NCBI GenBank assembly: GCA_017744715.1 | Contig: JAGIAT010000018.1 | Coordinates: 24,756-88,755, forward strand | From: Niabella sp. | GTDB taxonomy: Bacteria > Bacteroidota > Bacteroidia > Chitinophagales > Chitinophagaceae | Reading direction: 5' to 3' | Length of the DNA: 64,000 bases | Part shown: piece after piece, positions 1 through 9,126 of the stretch | How positions within the stretch are numbered: position 1 is the stretch's first letter | Layout: each line of letters opens with the position of its first letter | The notes under the pieces: generated by a model | The model's database searches: none | Told to the model about the DNA's origin: nothing | What the model saw: the letters and a program-made list of their open reading frames with translations, nothing else | Translations under genes and position numbers: made by a program

Positions 1-792
1 TACGGTAGTACCATTCGTCATTACAACCAGGTCATTTTTATCGGCTTCATAACCGTCGGTCTTCATCTGCAGCCAGGCCATTTTGCCCTGTTTGTTAAAA
101 GCGGGGGCCACATCGTATCCTTTATTGTTTTCCGTAAGGTTGCTGGTAACACCGGTGGCAATATCATATGCATAGATATCGGTATTCGTGCTCACCGCAT
201 ATTCGGTACCGAACTTTTTCTTGGTTACATAAATGATCTGCTTACTATCGGGCGACCATATAAAATCTTCATCTCCGCCAAAAGGTTGCTGCGGACAGAA
301 ATAGGGTTCGTTGGGCATGATGTCTTTTTTTTCACCGGCCTGCCCGTTGGCATAGGGCGCAAAAAAAACATGGTCAAAACCGCCATCGAACCACTTATCC
401 CAATGACGGTAGTTGAGGGAGGTGTATACCTGCGCCGATGTTTTATCCAGCTCGGGGTAAAGGTCGGCGCCCATTACTTTTTTTAGTTTTACGGCCTCGC
501 TGCTGAGGATGTATTTTCCGTCGGGTGATATCCGGTTGTTATCGAGCAGGCCTTCCGAACTGGTCAGTTCCGTTGGTTGTCCTCCTGCAAGCGGAATGGC
601 GTATTCTTTTGAATCCAGCTTGTTGGCGGAAATATTGGGGGTTGATACTTTATAGATCAGCGACTGTTTGTCTTTCGAGATCCCTACGGCGCTAACCCTG
701 CCCAGCTTTAGCAGGGCTTCCGGGCTGAGTAATGATTGTGCATTGGCTTTCAGCATAGAAAATGCGGATAGAATGATGAATAATTTTCTCAT
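1..792 (-). CDS. S9 family peptidase (DPP/acylaminoacyl peptidase type), N-terminal part
   Basis: Reading leftward from the ATG at 792 gives an uninterrupted frame to the window edge, 264 codons. It begins with a signal peptide (MRKLFIILSAFSMLKANAQ) and continues as beta-propeller-like sequence with PD40/TolB-type blades, for example ISPDGKYIL and IWSPDSKQIIYV. This is the usual N-terminal half of a secreted prolyl-oligopeptidase-family enzyme that trims peptides in the periplasm. The alpha/beta-hydrolase half with the catalytic Ser, Asp and His lies beyond the edge, so activity cannot be judged. A TolB-like propeller protein is a less likely alternative. Confidence 0.75.
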   Translation of the reverse strand, partial: MRKLFIILSAFSMLKANAQSLLSPEALLKLGRVSAVGISKDKQSLIYKVSTPNISANKLDSKEYAIPLAGGQPTELTSSEGLLDNNRISPDGKYILSSEAVKLKKVMGADLYPELDKTSAQVYTSLNYRHWDKWFDGGFDHVFFAPYANGQAGEKKDIMPNEPYFCPQQPFGGDEDFIWSPDSKQIIYVTKKKFGTEYAVSTNTDIYAYDIATGVTSNLTENNKGYDVAPAFNKQGKMAWLQMKTDGYEADKNDLVVMTNGTTV

Positions 793-824
793 GTGAAAAA
801 ATTTTGTGCGAAGGTACTTGCTTT

Positions 825-917
825 GTTCCAGGTTCCAGGTTTAAAGTTTCAGGTTCAGGTCCGGTTTCATACTTTATGTACGATACTGAAAACTGAAGAC
901 TGAAAACTAAAAACTGC
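825..917. repeat. Degenerate intergenic repeat, CAGGTTCCAGGTTTAAAG and CTGAAAACTGAAGACT words
   Basis: The gap between the peptidase and the Omp85 gene holds tandem variants of TTCCAGGTTCCAGGTTTAAAG followed by CTGAAAACTGAAGACTGAAA-type words. The same words recur in gaps near 19.4, 51.8, 55.6, 57.6, 63.4 and 63.9 kb, so this is a dispersed family and not a local accident. No protein or terminator explains it. Confidence 0.6.
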
Positions 918-933
918 TGGCCGACCGCTTATC

Positions 934-2739
934 CTAAAAATAACTGATGAACCCAAAGTGAATCTTCGACTGCCGCAGGTTGAAATTGGTGTCGTTCCGT
1001 TTGCCAACAGCCCAGGCCAGGTTAAATACACCGGCCTTTGTTTCAAATGCAAGGCCGATACCCAGGCCAAGAAAGGTGTAATTTTTCCGGACACCCCGGC
1101 TGCCGTCATAGCCCCATCCGCCGTCCGTAAATGCATTGAGGTACGAATTTTCGCCAACCAGGTAGCGGTATTCCAGGGTTCCGATGGCATATTGGGAAAG
1201 GAACTGGCTCTGTTCGTCGAAACCGCGCAACAACCGGTATCCGCCGATCTGGAACAATTCGTTGCGGAAAATATTTTCACCGGCCAGGTATCCGCCCTGT
1301 ACGGCCGCTTTGATGGTACTGGCACCGCGTGCAGACAGCGGCATATAACGGGCTGCGGATAAGATTGTGCGAACCTGAACGGAACGGAGTTTTACCGTAT
1401 CATACAGACTGCCAAAATCAAATGCGGGATCATCCGGATCTTCGAGTTCCAGCACCAGGTTGTTTTTCTTTATCTTTTTGATGCCGCCTGTTCCCATAAA
1501 TTTTATATCAAAGCCGGAAACAGGATTGAATATGTAATTAGTGGTATTGAGCTGGTATTCGATCCCGATATTGGAAATTTTTACATCGGCCTCGGGGGGC
1601 AACTGCCGGGTTTGGAGCAGCTGGCTTTTATTGATGGTACTGATAATGGTAGAAAACTGGTTGTAGAAGAGCTTGAGGTTTTGCCGGGTATTGATGCTGT
1701 ATTGTGTGCCGGCGCGGTACTCAAAGTTGAGATAGCTGGAATCCCTTTTCAGCATGTTGAATGCAAAATCGAGTCCAAAGCGCGACCGGAATAAATAGGG
1801 TTGCAAAAAGGCGAGATCCAGCCGCTGAGCGGCAGCCTGCAGTTTTTGCCATACCAGCCCGATGGTTTCTCCGCCGCCAAGGGCATTCTTCAGATTGAGC
1901 AATCCTTCCCCGGTGATCTGCAGCTTTTTTGATGAAGCGGCGTCGCTGTTGGGTAAAAAGCCAACGATAAAATTAACCTGGTTGCTTTTTTTCTGCTGCA
2001 GGAATACTTCCACAAGGCCCCCGGTGCTGCCCCAGTAAAACCGGGGAGGAAAGGTTTCTTCTATATAATTAAGCTTTTTAAGCTCGGCACTGATGCGTTG
2101 CAGTTTTTCTTTGTTGTAAACGGATCCGTTCCGGATATCCAGGTAGTTCTGGATATAGTCGTTGCTGAGTTTGGCGTTGCCCGTAATCCGGATACTGTCA
2201 ACCCTGTACAGGGGGCCGGGATGTACTTGTAATTGTCCGGATACTTTATCACCACGGATATCCAGGGAATCTACATACACTTTTGCAAAAGGATGCCCGT
2301 GATTTTCAAAGTAACTGAGCATACGTTGCTGGATGTTTCCAAGAAGCTCGTAATCCAGCGGGCGGTCTTCAAACAGGTGCGGGTCATAGCCTGCCTGCGC
2401 CAGCCATTTGCGGCTTTCTTCTGTAGTGGATAAAACTTCCCAGGTATACCGCATACCCACAAAGAGCTGCATATATGCGGAAACCGAATCCAGCCTCAGG
2501 GAGTCAACAGATGCGGTGATATAGCCCTTTGTTTGCAACAGCGGAAGCAGCTGGCCGGTATACTGGCGGCAATCTTCCTGGTTGATGAAATCGGTTTTAA
2601 TGCCAAGGGACCCGGTAATAAAAGCGGAGTCCCGGTCAACCCCGTCAATCACCAGTGCATACCGGTTTTGGGATGCAGCCTGGAAGCCCATCCACAAAAA
2701 TAACAGGAGCAGCGTTAACCGGTGTTGTACCTTTGCCAT
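934..2739 (-). CDS. BamA/TamA-like outer membrane protein (Omp85 family)
   Basis: 601 aa, starting at the ATG at 2739; upstream in-frame codons lack a signal peptide, whereas MAKVQHRLTLLLLFLWMGF followed by QAASQ is a good one. POTRA-like segments follow in roughly residues 40-240 (for example GPLYRVDSIRITGNAKLSNDY). The second half is a bacterial surface antigen barrel with the family's GGYRLLRGFDEQ motif and a terminal aromatic strand ending in FISYF. Such proteins insert or move substrates at the outer membrane. It is shorter than housekeeping BamA (around 800 aa), so it is more likely a TamA-like or accessory Omp85 protein. The gene is divergent from hemW with a 92-nt gap. Confidence 0.8.
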   Translation of the reverse strand: MAKVQHRLTLLLLFLWMGFQAASQNRYALVIDGVDRDSAFITGSLGIKTDFINQEDCRQYTGQLLPLLQTKGYITASVDSLRLDSVSAYMQLFVGMRYTWEVLSTTEESRKWLAQAGYDPHLFEDRPLDYELLGNIQQRMLSYFENHGHPFAKVYVDSLDIRGDKVSGQLQVHPGPLYRVDSIRITGNAKLSNDYIQNYLDIRNGSVYNKEKLQRISAELKKLNYIEETFPPRFYWGSTGGLVEVFLQQKKSNQVNFIVGFLPNSDAASSKKLQITGEGLLNLKNALGGGETIGLVWQKLQAAAQRLDLAFLQPYLFRSRFGLDFAFNMLKRDSSYLNFEYRAGTQYSINTRQNLKLFYNQFSTIISTINKSQLLQTRQLPPEADVKISNIGIEYQLNTTNYIFNPVSGFDIKFMGTGGIKKIKKNNLVLELEDPDDPAFDFGSLYDTVKLRSVQVRTILSAARYMPLSARGASTIKAAVQGGYLAGENIFRNELFQIGGYRLLRGFDEQSQFLSQYAIGTLEYRYLVGENSYLNAFTDGGWGYDGSRGVRKNYTFLGLGIGLAFETKAGVFNLAWAVGKRNDTNFNLRQSKIHFGFISYF

Positions 2740-2831
2740 TCGGAAACACAAATAAACGCCATTTTCGTGAACGAAGTATCGTTTGGGCGCTGTGTACGAA
2801 TTAAAAATAGTAAACAAATAAATCATCCTCA

Positions 2832-3950
2832 TTGTCTGGCATCTATATTCATATCCCGTTTTGTAAACAGGCCTGTCATTATTGTAATTTTCATTTTTCT
2901 ACCTCACTGCACTACCGGGAAGCGCTTGTGCAGGCCATTGCAAAGGAAACGGCGTTGAGTGCAGCTGCAGATTTTATTGAACGGGAGCCGGTGCAAACGG
3001 TTTATTTTGGCGGGGGAACACCCAGTTTGTTGCCGGCAGCAGACATCGATTTGCTGTTGAACGAAATAAGGACGCATTACCCCGTTGCAGGGGATGCAGA
3101 AATAACCCTGGAGGCCAACCCGGACGACCTGGTGCCCGATAAACTGGAGGCCTGGAAGCGTTCGGGGGTTAACCGCCTGAGCATTGGTGTGCAGTCATTT
3201 TATGAACCGGATCTTTTATGGATGAACCGGGCCCATAATGCATCCCAGGCTGCCAAAGGCCTGGAATTGGCGGTGCAGTATTTTGATAATATAACCATCG
3301 ACCTGATTTATGGCGTGCCGGGGCTGAGCAACGAACGTTGGAAACAAAATGTGGAAACGGCGTTGAAGGCAGGTATTCCGCATTTGTCCTGCTATGCGCT
3401 TACTGTGGAACCGCAGACCCCGCTTGACAAAATGGTACGGAAACACCTGAAGGAGGATGTGAATGGTGATATACAGTCGGAGCAATTTTTGTTGCTGATG
3501 GATTGGCTGCAGCAGGCAGGCTATGAGCATTATGAGATCTCTAATTTTGCAAAGCCCGGGTTCCGGAGCCGCCATAACAGTGCTTACTGGAAAGGGGTGC
3601 CTTATTACGGATTTGGACCGGCGGCCCATTCTTTTAACGGGATGCTTCGCCGCTGGAATGTTGCACATAACCAGCAATACATCCGTGCCATCAGTTCCGG
3701 GCATATTCCCTATGAAGAGGAAGTGCTTACGCCGGCACAGCGGCAGAATGAATATGTGATGATCGCACTCCGTACAAGTGAAGGGATTGCGCTGGCACAG
3801 CTGGATGACTCCGCAAGGCCACATCTGCTGAAACAGGCAGGGATATACAGGGACCGTGGATTACTGATCATTGACGATACCCATATCCGGCTTACGAATG
3901 AGGGCAGGCTTTTTGCAGATGGGATTGCTGCAGACCTGTTTGTGCATTAG
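2832..3950 (+). CDS. hemW: HemW-like radical SAM protein (coproporphyrinogen III oxidase family)
   Basis: 372 aa from a TTG start; no ATG lies nearby upstream and the family's N-terminus (GIYIHIPFC) follows at once. The radical SAM cluster motif is C11-x3-C15-x2-C18 (CKQACHYC), followed by FGGGTPSLLP, LEANPDD and IGVQSF, all typical of HemW. Family members bind heme and act as heme chaperones and usually lack true HemN oxidase activity. The C-terminal HemN domain is present and the length is normal. Its stop codon overlaps that of convergent tssF by 4 nt. Confidence 0.9.
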   Translation: MSGIYIHIPFCKQACHYCNFHFSTSLHYREALVQAIAKETALSAAADFIEREPVQTVYFGGGTPSLLPAADIDLLLNEIRTHYPVAGDAEITLEANPDDLVPDKLEAWKRSGVNRLSIGVQSFYEPDLLWMNRAHNASQAAKGLELAVQYFDNITIDLIYGVPGLSNERWKQNVETALKAGIPHLSCYALTVEPQTPLDKMVRKHLKEDVNGDIQSEQFLLLMDWLQQAGYEHYEISNFAKPGFRSRHNSAYWKGVPYYGFGPAAHSFNGMLRRWNVAHNQQYIRAISSGHIPYEEEVLTPAQRQNEYVMIALRTSEGIALAQLDDSARPHLLKQAGIYRDRGLLIIDDTHIRLTNEGRLFADGIAADLFVH

Positions 3951-5779
3951 TCGCTGTATACCACGCTAACCTCAAACGGAAACGCAAAAGCGGCGTTTGT
4001 CTCCAGCTGGTAATGCAGCTGTTTTTGAAGATAGGCTAATTCATCTTCGGTATAATCGGCTTCTTTCAGATGCAATTCGATCCCGATGGTACGGGAAATG
4101 CCGGTTTTAGGTCCCCGGAGCACGTTCATGATTTTATGAATGAGCACCTTCTGAAGGCGGGCACCAAAAAGCTCGTAACACAGGAGCCGGATGTCTTCCT
4201 GGCTGATAATTTTGCCCCGGGAAGAGAGCTGGCGTACCAGCATTTGTTGTTGCGCATAATCGCTGTACGTTTCCACGCCTCCGCTAACAGTGGTGAGGGC
4301 AAAACAGGTACCTCCGGTTAAGGCATGCATAACCGGTTTGAAGCTGGCCCCCGATTTTACAGCCGCAGCTGCTGTGGGCGTGGTAGACCAGTATTCTACA
4401 AATACCGTTTCCTGTTCTTTCTTCGATCTTAAAAGCACATAGTTGAAGGCCGGCTTTTCGTCCTTTGAAACCGCCAGGCGGTCTTGCAAACGTGTTAGCA
4501 GTTTGGAGATCTCATGAAGCTGGGAAGCAATAAGATCATTGCTGGTTCTGCTGAAATAGGCACTTTCATCCCTAATGCTTTCCAGCAAACTGTTGATGGT
4601 ATTGCGCACGTCACGGCTGCTTTCTTTTCCTACTTTGGCAGTTCGTACAATGGCCTGCCCTTCATGAATCGGATCTTCGCCTGCATCCGGCCGTAGCTTA
4701 TACCTGCTGCCATTTGAGCCTTCAATGCTTTTAATATCAAGATACGATCCCTTAACAGGCAGGGGAATGATATTGATCCACTTCTCGGTTTTAAAATGAA
4801 TTTTTTCCGGTTTCCGGTTTAAGGCCGGAAAGGCATTTACGCCTACCAGTAACCGCTCCAGTACTTCCTGCTGAAAATACCGGTTTAGTTTCAGGGTGAT
4901 GTAGATCACCTCTTTTGTGCGGATCTCTTCCTGCAGCTTATCGGGAAGGTGCTGCAAAACGGAGGCGTCCGGCGGAGTGGGGGCAAGGGATTCCTGCTGT
5001 ACCGTTATGAACTGCCGGGCATAAATACCGGCTACTTCTTTCCGGATCTTGCGGCTGTAATGGCCCTCCATTTCCAGGCTGTCTTTCAAACTGGTTTCGT
5101 ATTGCTGCTGTTTGTAATACCCTTTTGTGAACGGTGCTTCCTGCTCATTGATAAACAACCGGGCATGTTGAAGGGCAAAATAAAAGTTGGTGGCCTCCGA
5201 GTGGCCTTTAAGGTCGAAAAAGAGCTGCAGCCCCTGCAGGCTTTCAAACCGGTCCTTTGTATGCAGAGTAAAATGAATTTCGTTAACGGGGCCCTTATCC
5301 TGGGCCGTTTCATGCACCAGTGATTTGCGCCCGGCATCTCCCAGTTTATATACCCGGCCGCCGGTTCTCAGGAACAGGGCATTTAACCGGAACAATTTAA
5401 CCGTGCCATTGGGTGTAAAGCAAAGCTCGGTTTCGGCGGATGGTGTTCCGGGTGTTTGTGTAACGGCTACCGTATTAAAACAATGTTCCTGGTCCAGCAC
5501 GGCAGTTGGCTCTGCGGGCGTTGCCGAAAGGATACAGGAAGCCGGTTTGGCCCTTAACAACGCATGGGGCAGCATAATGGTAGACAGTTCATTGAGCAGG
5601 CGGCTTTTTACATCATTGATCTGGTACCCGATCTGTTCCACTTCGCCGGCCAGTACATCGAAGATCAGCATCAGCAGGGGATCAAAATTGGCTTCGATCT
5701 CGTTCTCCGGCACCTGCCACTGTGCGGCTGCCAGGCGAATCATCCGGTCGCGGATCTGTTCTTTTTTTAAGAGTTCCAT
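3947..5779 (-). CDS. tssF: T6SS baseplate subunit TssF
   Basis: 610 aa, last gene of the minus-strand T6SS arm. The N-terminus (MELLKKEQIRDRMIRLAAAQ, then FDPLLMLIFDVLAGEVEQIG and LLNELSTIMLPHAL) is the typical TssF opening of Bacteroidota systems. TssF and TssG form the baseplate wedge that surrounds the VgrG spike and primes sheath assembly in the cytoplasm. The position directly after tssE in the same operon supports the call. No truncation or frameshift is visible. Confidence 0.88.
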   Translation of the reverse strand: MELLKKEQIRDRMIRLAAAQWQVPENEIEANFDPLLMLIFDVLAGEVEQIGYQINDVKSRLLNELSTIMLPHALLRAKPASCILSATPAEPTAVLDQEHCFNTVAVTQTPGTPSAETELCFTPNGTVKLFRLNALFLRTGGRVYKLGDAGRKSLVHETAQDKGPVNEIHFTLHTKDRFESLQGLQLFFDLKGHSEATNFYFALQHARLFINEQEAPFTKGYYKQQQYETSLKDSLEMEGHYSRKIRKEVAGIYARQFITVQQESLAPTPPDASVLQHLPDKLQEEIRTKEVIYITLKLNRYFQQEVLERLLVGVNAFPALNRKPEKIHFKTEKWINIIPLPVKGSYLDIKSIEGSNGSRYKLRPDAGEDPIHEGQAIVRTAKVGKESSRDVRNTINSLLESIRDESAYFSRTSNDLIASQLHEISKLLTRLQDRLAVSKDEKPAFNYVLLRSKKEQETVFVEYWSTTPTAAAAVKSGASFKPVMHALTGGTCFALTTVSGGVETYSDYAQQQMLVRQLSSRGKIISQEDIRLLCYELFGARLQKVLIHKIMNVLRGPKTGISRTIGIELHLKEADYTEDELAYLQKQLHYQLETNAAFAFPFEVSVVYSD

Positions 5780-5818
5780 AATTAAATCGGGTTGGTGTAA
5801 ATACAGTATTGGGGGGTA

Positions 5819-6247
5819 TTAATCCAATGTGAGCGGTCCGATGAACAAACCGGTTTGAAAACGGAACGGTTCCAGGGTTTTCTGGATCTGGCCGCTGACC
5901 GTGATTTCGATTTTTCTTCTTGGCAGATCGGCACTTTGTGTTTTAAGCACGGCAAGTTTCACCTCTACATTTACCTCCACATGGCTCAGTCTTTTTTCAT
6001 AAAGGGCGATCTGTTTTTTCAGATTATCCACGATCAGCTCTTTCCGCGAATCATTATCAAGATGGATATCGTAGTCGGTTTCCCAGAAGGAAGCGCCATA
6101 TGCCGTATCTGTTTTGTTTTCTCCCTGGGCGGTTGTAATAATAAGGTGCAGGTTCCGGTAGATCGAATCTACCAGCCCGCAGGAGGGCAGCTTTTTCCGG
6201 TCGAAAAACTGGTCGAACCGCAGCGGTAATTTTAAATACTCTTTCAC
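5819..6247 (-). CDS. tssE: T6SS baseplate protein TssE (gp25-like)
   Basis: The frame is open from a TTG at 6292, but that would overlap tssP. The GTG at 6247 has an AAAAGG 8 nt upstream and gives the normal TssE N-terminus (MKEYLKLPLRFDQFF), so 142 aa is preferred. The gp25/GPW features IYRNLHLIITTAQGE and FWETDYDI are clear. TssE initiates polymerisation of the TssBC sheath at the baseplate. It lies between tssP (11-nt gap) and tssF. Confidence 0.85.
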   Translation of the reverse strand: MKEYLKLPLRFDQFFDRKKLPSCGLVDSIYRNLHLIITTAQGENKTDTAYGASFWETDYDIHLDNDSRKELIVDNLKKQIALYEKRLSHVEVNVEVKLAVLKTQSADLPRRKIEITVSGQIQKTLEPFRFQTGLFIGPLTLD

Positions 6248-6258
6248 GTGTATACCTT

Positions 6259-7350
6259 TTACTTGTAGGAGATGTAGATGATTTTTACGCAATTGCCATT
6301 TGCCGGGTCTCTTACTACCTTAAAGGATTGGATCCGCTTTTTTCTTTTTAACAATGGCAGCCCCTTTTTTTCCTTCAGTTCGTTGCAGAGTGCGGCAAAG
6401 GTGGTGGATTGGTTATTGGCCATTACCTTGGTGCCTGCCCCGTTGCAAAGAATATTATTAAAATCTGCGATCGTTTTTTTACCCTCTGCAACCTCTTCAA
6501 GCATTGCCTGTATGGCCGGTTCGGGCAGTTGATCATATACTTTTGCTGCAGCGGGGGCCGGTTCCTGGGCAGCAGGCTTCGGTGCTTCCTGTTTTGCCTC
6601 CTCCGGTTTTTTTTCAGGCGCTTCCACCGGAAGCGGGGGCGGCCCTGCTTCGGCGGGGCCGGGTGGCAACGGGATGCTGGATGTTGTATTGCCGGCCGTT
6701 TCCAACGGATCGGTAACCTGGATGGTTTTCTGATAGGAGGCGCCCTGGTCCAGCTTCAGGATCACCGTAAAAGTGCCGGCTTTTGTGAAAATAAATGTTG
6801 CGGCTTTAGTGGCCTGCTGCCCCATTTCCGGCAGCTCTTGTATGCTCCAGTTATACCCGGCCGATTCGGCGGTGGTATTGAATACGGCTTTATCGCCGGT
6901 GGCCACCACATCATCCGAAACAATACGGTTGATCTGGGGACTGTTGCTGGTGCTGATCAATGTGCTGTTTTGGATCACCCGGATGTTGATAGATTCGGAG
7001 CAGCGCCCGTTAATGATGGCGGTAACAAGATAATTTCCTTCTTTGATAAAGCTATGGGTTACCGATGCGCCGATCTGGGTAGCCGATTTATCGCCAAAAT
7101 TCCAGGTAACCATAAGACTGGCATCGTTTCGGGTGGCAAAAAAGCGTACCTGCTCATTTACAAAGTACGTGTGCGGCCCTTCCGAAATGTGGTTGATATT
7201 ACTGGTGGTCTTTAGCTGGAATTGGGGGCAGGAAACATTGGTGGCTACTTTATAACCCAGCAGGGCCAACGTAACCGCCGCTACAATGATCAGGGAGATC
7301 CATACCCTGAAATCCAACCGGCCCCATTGTTTGGTATATACAAAATGCAT
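6259..7350 (-). CDS. tssP: T6SSiii envelope protein, TssP-like, with PKD domain
   Basis: 363 aa. A single membrane segment (about residues 17-34) is followed by a PKD-type Ig fold at about 62-126 (WNFGDKS and FIKEGNYLVT), a second beta domain to about 215, a Pro/Glu/Ala-rich linker (about 225-275) and a C-terminal domain of about 85 residues. Bacteroidota T6SSs replace TssJLM by TssN, O, P, Q and R; a single-pass protein with a PKD fold encoded beside tssO and tssE best fits TssP. The letter assigned to this gene is less certain than its membership of the envelope complex. Confidence 0.6.
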   Translation of the reverse strand: MHFVYTKQWGRLDFRVWISLIIVAAVTLALLGYKVATNVSCPQFQLKTTSNINHISEGPHTYFVNEQVRFFATRNDASLMVTWNFGDKSATQIGASVTHSFIKEGNYLVTAIINGRCSESINIRVIQNSTLISTSNSPQINRIVSDDVVATGDKAVFNTTAESAGYNWSIQELPEMGQQATKAATFIFTKAGTFTVILKLDQGASYQKTIQVTDPLETAGNTTSSIPLPPGPAEAGPPPLPVEAPEKKPEEAKQEAPKPAAQEPAPAAAKVYDQLPEPAIQAMLEEVAEGKKTIADFNNILCNGAGTKVMANNQSTTFAALCNELKEKKGLPLLKRKKRIQSFKVVRDPANGNCVKIIYISYK

Positions 7351-7376
7351 ACGGTAATAGATTTAAGATCATCCGG

Positions 7377-7898
7377 CTATTTTTGACGCAGCAGCAGGTT
7401 CTGCATCTCCAGTTGTTTATAGGAGTCCTGCCATTTTGTAAGCGAGTTCTTCAGCTCCTGGATCTGCGCGTTGTACATCGACACTACAGAATCCTTGCTG
7501 CTGGCGGCCCTTAACCCCTTTTTATCGGTTTGCGTATTATTCAGCGCTTTAATGATCTGTGTGTAAATTTCTTTTGAACTGGTTTCATTCTTGTTCAATT
7601 GTGCATCCATGTCCTGGATCTTTTGCGTAATACGGCCATCGATCAAACCCGATTTTGCGGGGTCCATGTTAACGGTGTCTAAAAGGGATTGCGTTTGTAA
7701 CATATCCGTGGCAAAGTGATCGCGGAACTGGTTTTCTTTTTCGATGATGGCCAGTTGCTCGCGGAGTTTTTCGTTCTCCGCATAGGGGATCCGGATACCG
7801 AAAAATATGGTAGTAACAATAAGCGCAACGGTCAGTAAAAAGAAAAGCAGGAACCGGGCAAATGCACTGCTTCTTTCGTTGGTATTATTGGGTTTCAT
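7377..7898 (-). CDS. tssO: T6SSiii membrane protein TssO
   Basis: 173 aa. One N-terminal membrane helix (about residues 12-35) is followed by a mainly helical, coiled-coil-prone periplasmic part rich in Gln, Lys and Asp (IQELKNSLTKWQDSYKQLEM near the end). Size, topology and position between tssK and the PKD protein match TssO, one of the Bacteroidota-specific envelope proteins. The call rests on context and topology, since the sequence has no catalytic signature. Confidence 0.7.
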   Translation of the reverse strand: MKPNNTNERSSAFARFLLFFLLTVALIVTTIFFGIRIPYAENEKLREQLAIIEKENQFRDHFATDMLQTQSLLDTVNMDPAKSGLIDGRITQKIQDMDAQLNKNETSSKEIYTQIIKALNNTQTDKKGLRAASSKDSVVSMYNAQIQELKNSLTKWQDSYKQLEMQNLLLRQK

Positions 7899-7951
7899 GA
7901 AATGTTCTTTTTAAGTTGATGATAGGGTCAGTCGTTGAACGGGTCCGGCGG

Positions 7952-9103
7952 CTAGCCGAAAAATCTCCGTTTGGGTTTGGGGGCATTGGTATCATTTACC
8001 GGAAAGGACTGCTCTTCTTTTACAAACAGTCCGGAGTCCTTTCGTTTGCCGATGAATTCCAGGTTGCTCAACGTGTTGAAGAGTTTTCCGATCACTTTGG
8101 CAAACTGTATGATCTGCCGGATATTTTCATTGATATCATGGTGATGATAGCGCAGTAATGCCATTTCACTCAGCAGGCCTTCCAGTTCTCCCTGGTTCAG
8201 TTCGCACCATTCGCACAGGTAGCTCATCAGTTCATCTTTCCCGGATCCGATACGCAGGTCGATGGTGTTTTTAATAACCCTGGCCAGTGCGGCAATCTGG
8301 CTGAGCATTTTTGCCGGTGACTCGTGGATGATGCTCCAGCGGTACTCCGTGATCACCTGGCCCAGAAAGAGCATCATCCGGTCGCAAAGGAAGCGGGCCA
8401 GTTCGGACAAGGCATTCTGCTGGCTTTTTTTATAGATTTTCTGAACGATCACAGAACAGGATTGCTCAAGTCCGGCCAGGAACTGATCCAGTTCGGCATG
8501 CAGGCCCAGCAGGTCTGGTGAGGCTGCAGGCGCCATACAGGGAGGAATGTATTCTTCATCAATTTGCGCGCCATTTCCGTTGATGGTGAGTTTGCCAATG
8601 ATCATCGCCAGGGGATGCTGATCATATTGCTGGATGTTCCGCTCATCGGCGATCTGTACGCTGTACCCAGATTTTACATAAGGAAAACGGGCGGGCGTTT
8701 CATCGGGATCAATGGTGCCTGCGGGATTCCGTTCAAATGGTTTTGCCAGCAGTACAATCCATGCAGTGGAGGGCTGGCTGCTGTTGAGCTCCAATGACAC
8801 GGCCGGAACGCCGTCTGTTGCGGCGGCATCTGTAAACGCATCGATGATAACAGGTACGCCCGACCGTGTAAGCGCTTTTAATGCAAGCACCGATACCCTG
8901 AGGGTATGCTGGTTGTCGATGGCCAGGCGCACATTGAAATTTTTTTCATCCGGGATCAACCCGTACCGGATGGGTGAAAGTGTGGTAGCGCGAAGCTGGT
9001 AGGCCGTAGCGGCAGCGGCATTATCCTGCGCAATAAACAGCTCCTTGTTCAGCTTCATGCCATCTGACCAGTTTACACGTAAAAAATTAAATCCGTTGTC
9101 CAT
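7952..9103 (-). CDS. tssK: T6SS baseplate connector TssK
   Basis: 383 aa. The N-terminus (FLRVNWSDGMKLNKELFIAQ) carries the TssK hallmark V-x-W-x-D-G-M. Beta-rich shoulder sequence follows and then a helical neck and C-terminal head. TssK links the TssEFG wedges to the membrane complex. It is flanked by tssN upstream and tssO downstream on the same strand with gaps of 23 and 53 nt. Confidence 0.85.
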   Translation of the reverse strand: MDNGFNFLRVNWSDGMKLNKELFIAQDNAAAATAYQLRATTLSPIRYGLIPDEKNFNVRLAIDNQHTLRVSVLALKALTRSGVPVIIDAFTDAAATDGVPAVSLELNSSQPSTAWIVLLAKPFERNPAGTIDPDETPARFPYVKSGYSVQIADERNIQQYDQHPLAMIIGKLTINGNGAQIDEEYIPPCMAPAASPDLLGLHAELDQFLAGLEQSCSVIVQKIYKKSQQNALSELARFLCDRMMLFLGQVITEYRWSIIHESPAKMLSQIAALARVIKNTIDLRIGSGKDELMSYLCEWCELNQGELEGLLSEMALLRYHHHDINENIRQIIQFAKVIGKLFNTLSNLEFIGKRKDSGLFVKEEQSFPVNDTNAPKPKRRFFG

Positions 9104-9126
9104 GTTTTAGCTTTTGAAAAGAATGA

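Noticed and set aside
6409..7215. 268-codon plus-strand frame opposite the PKD/TssP gene
   Set aside because: It is antisense to a clear T6SS gene, Cys/Arg/Phe-rich and domain-free; a shadow frame.
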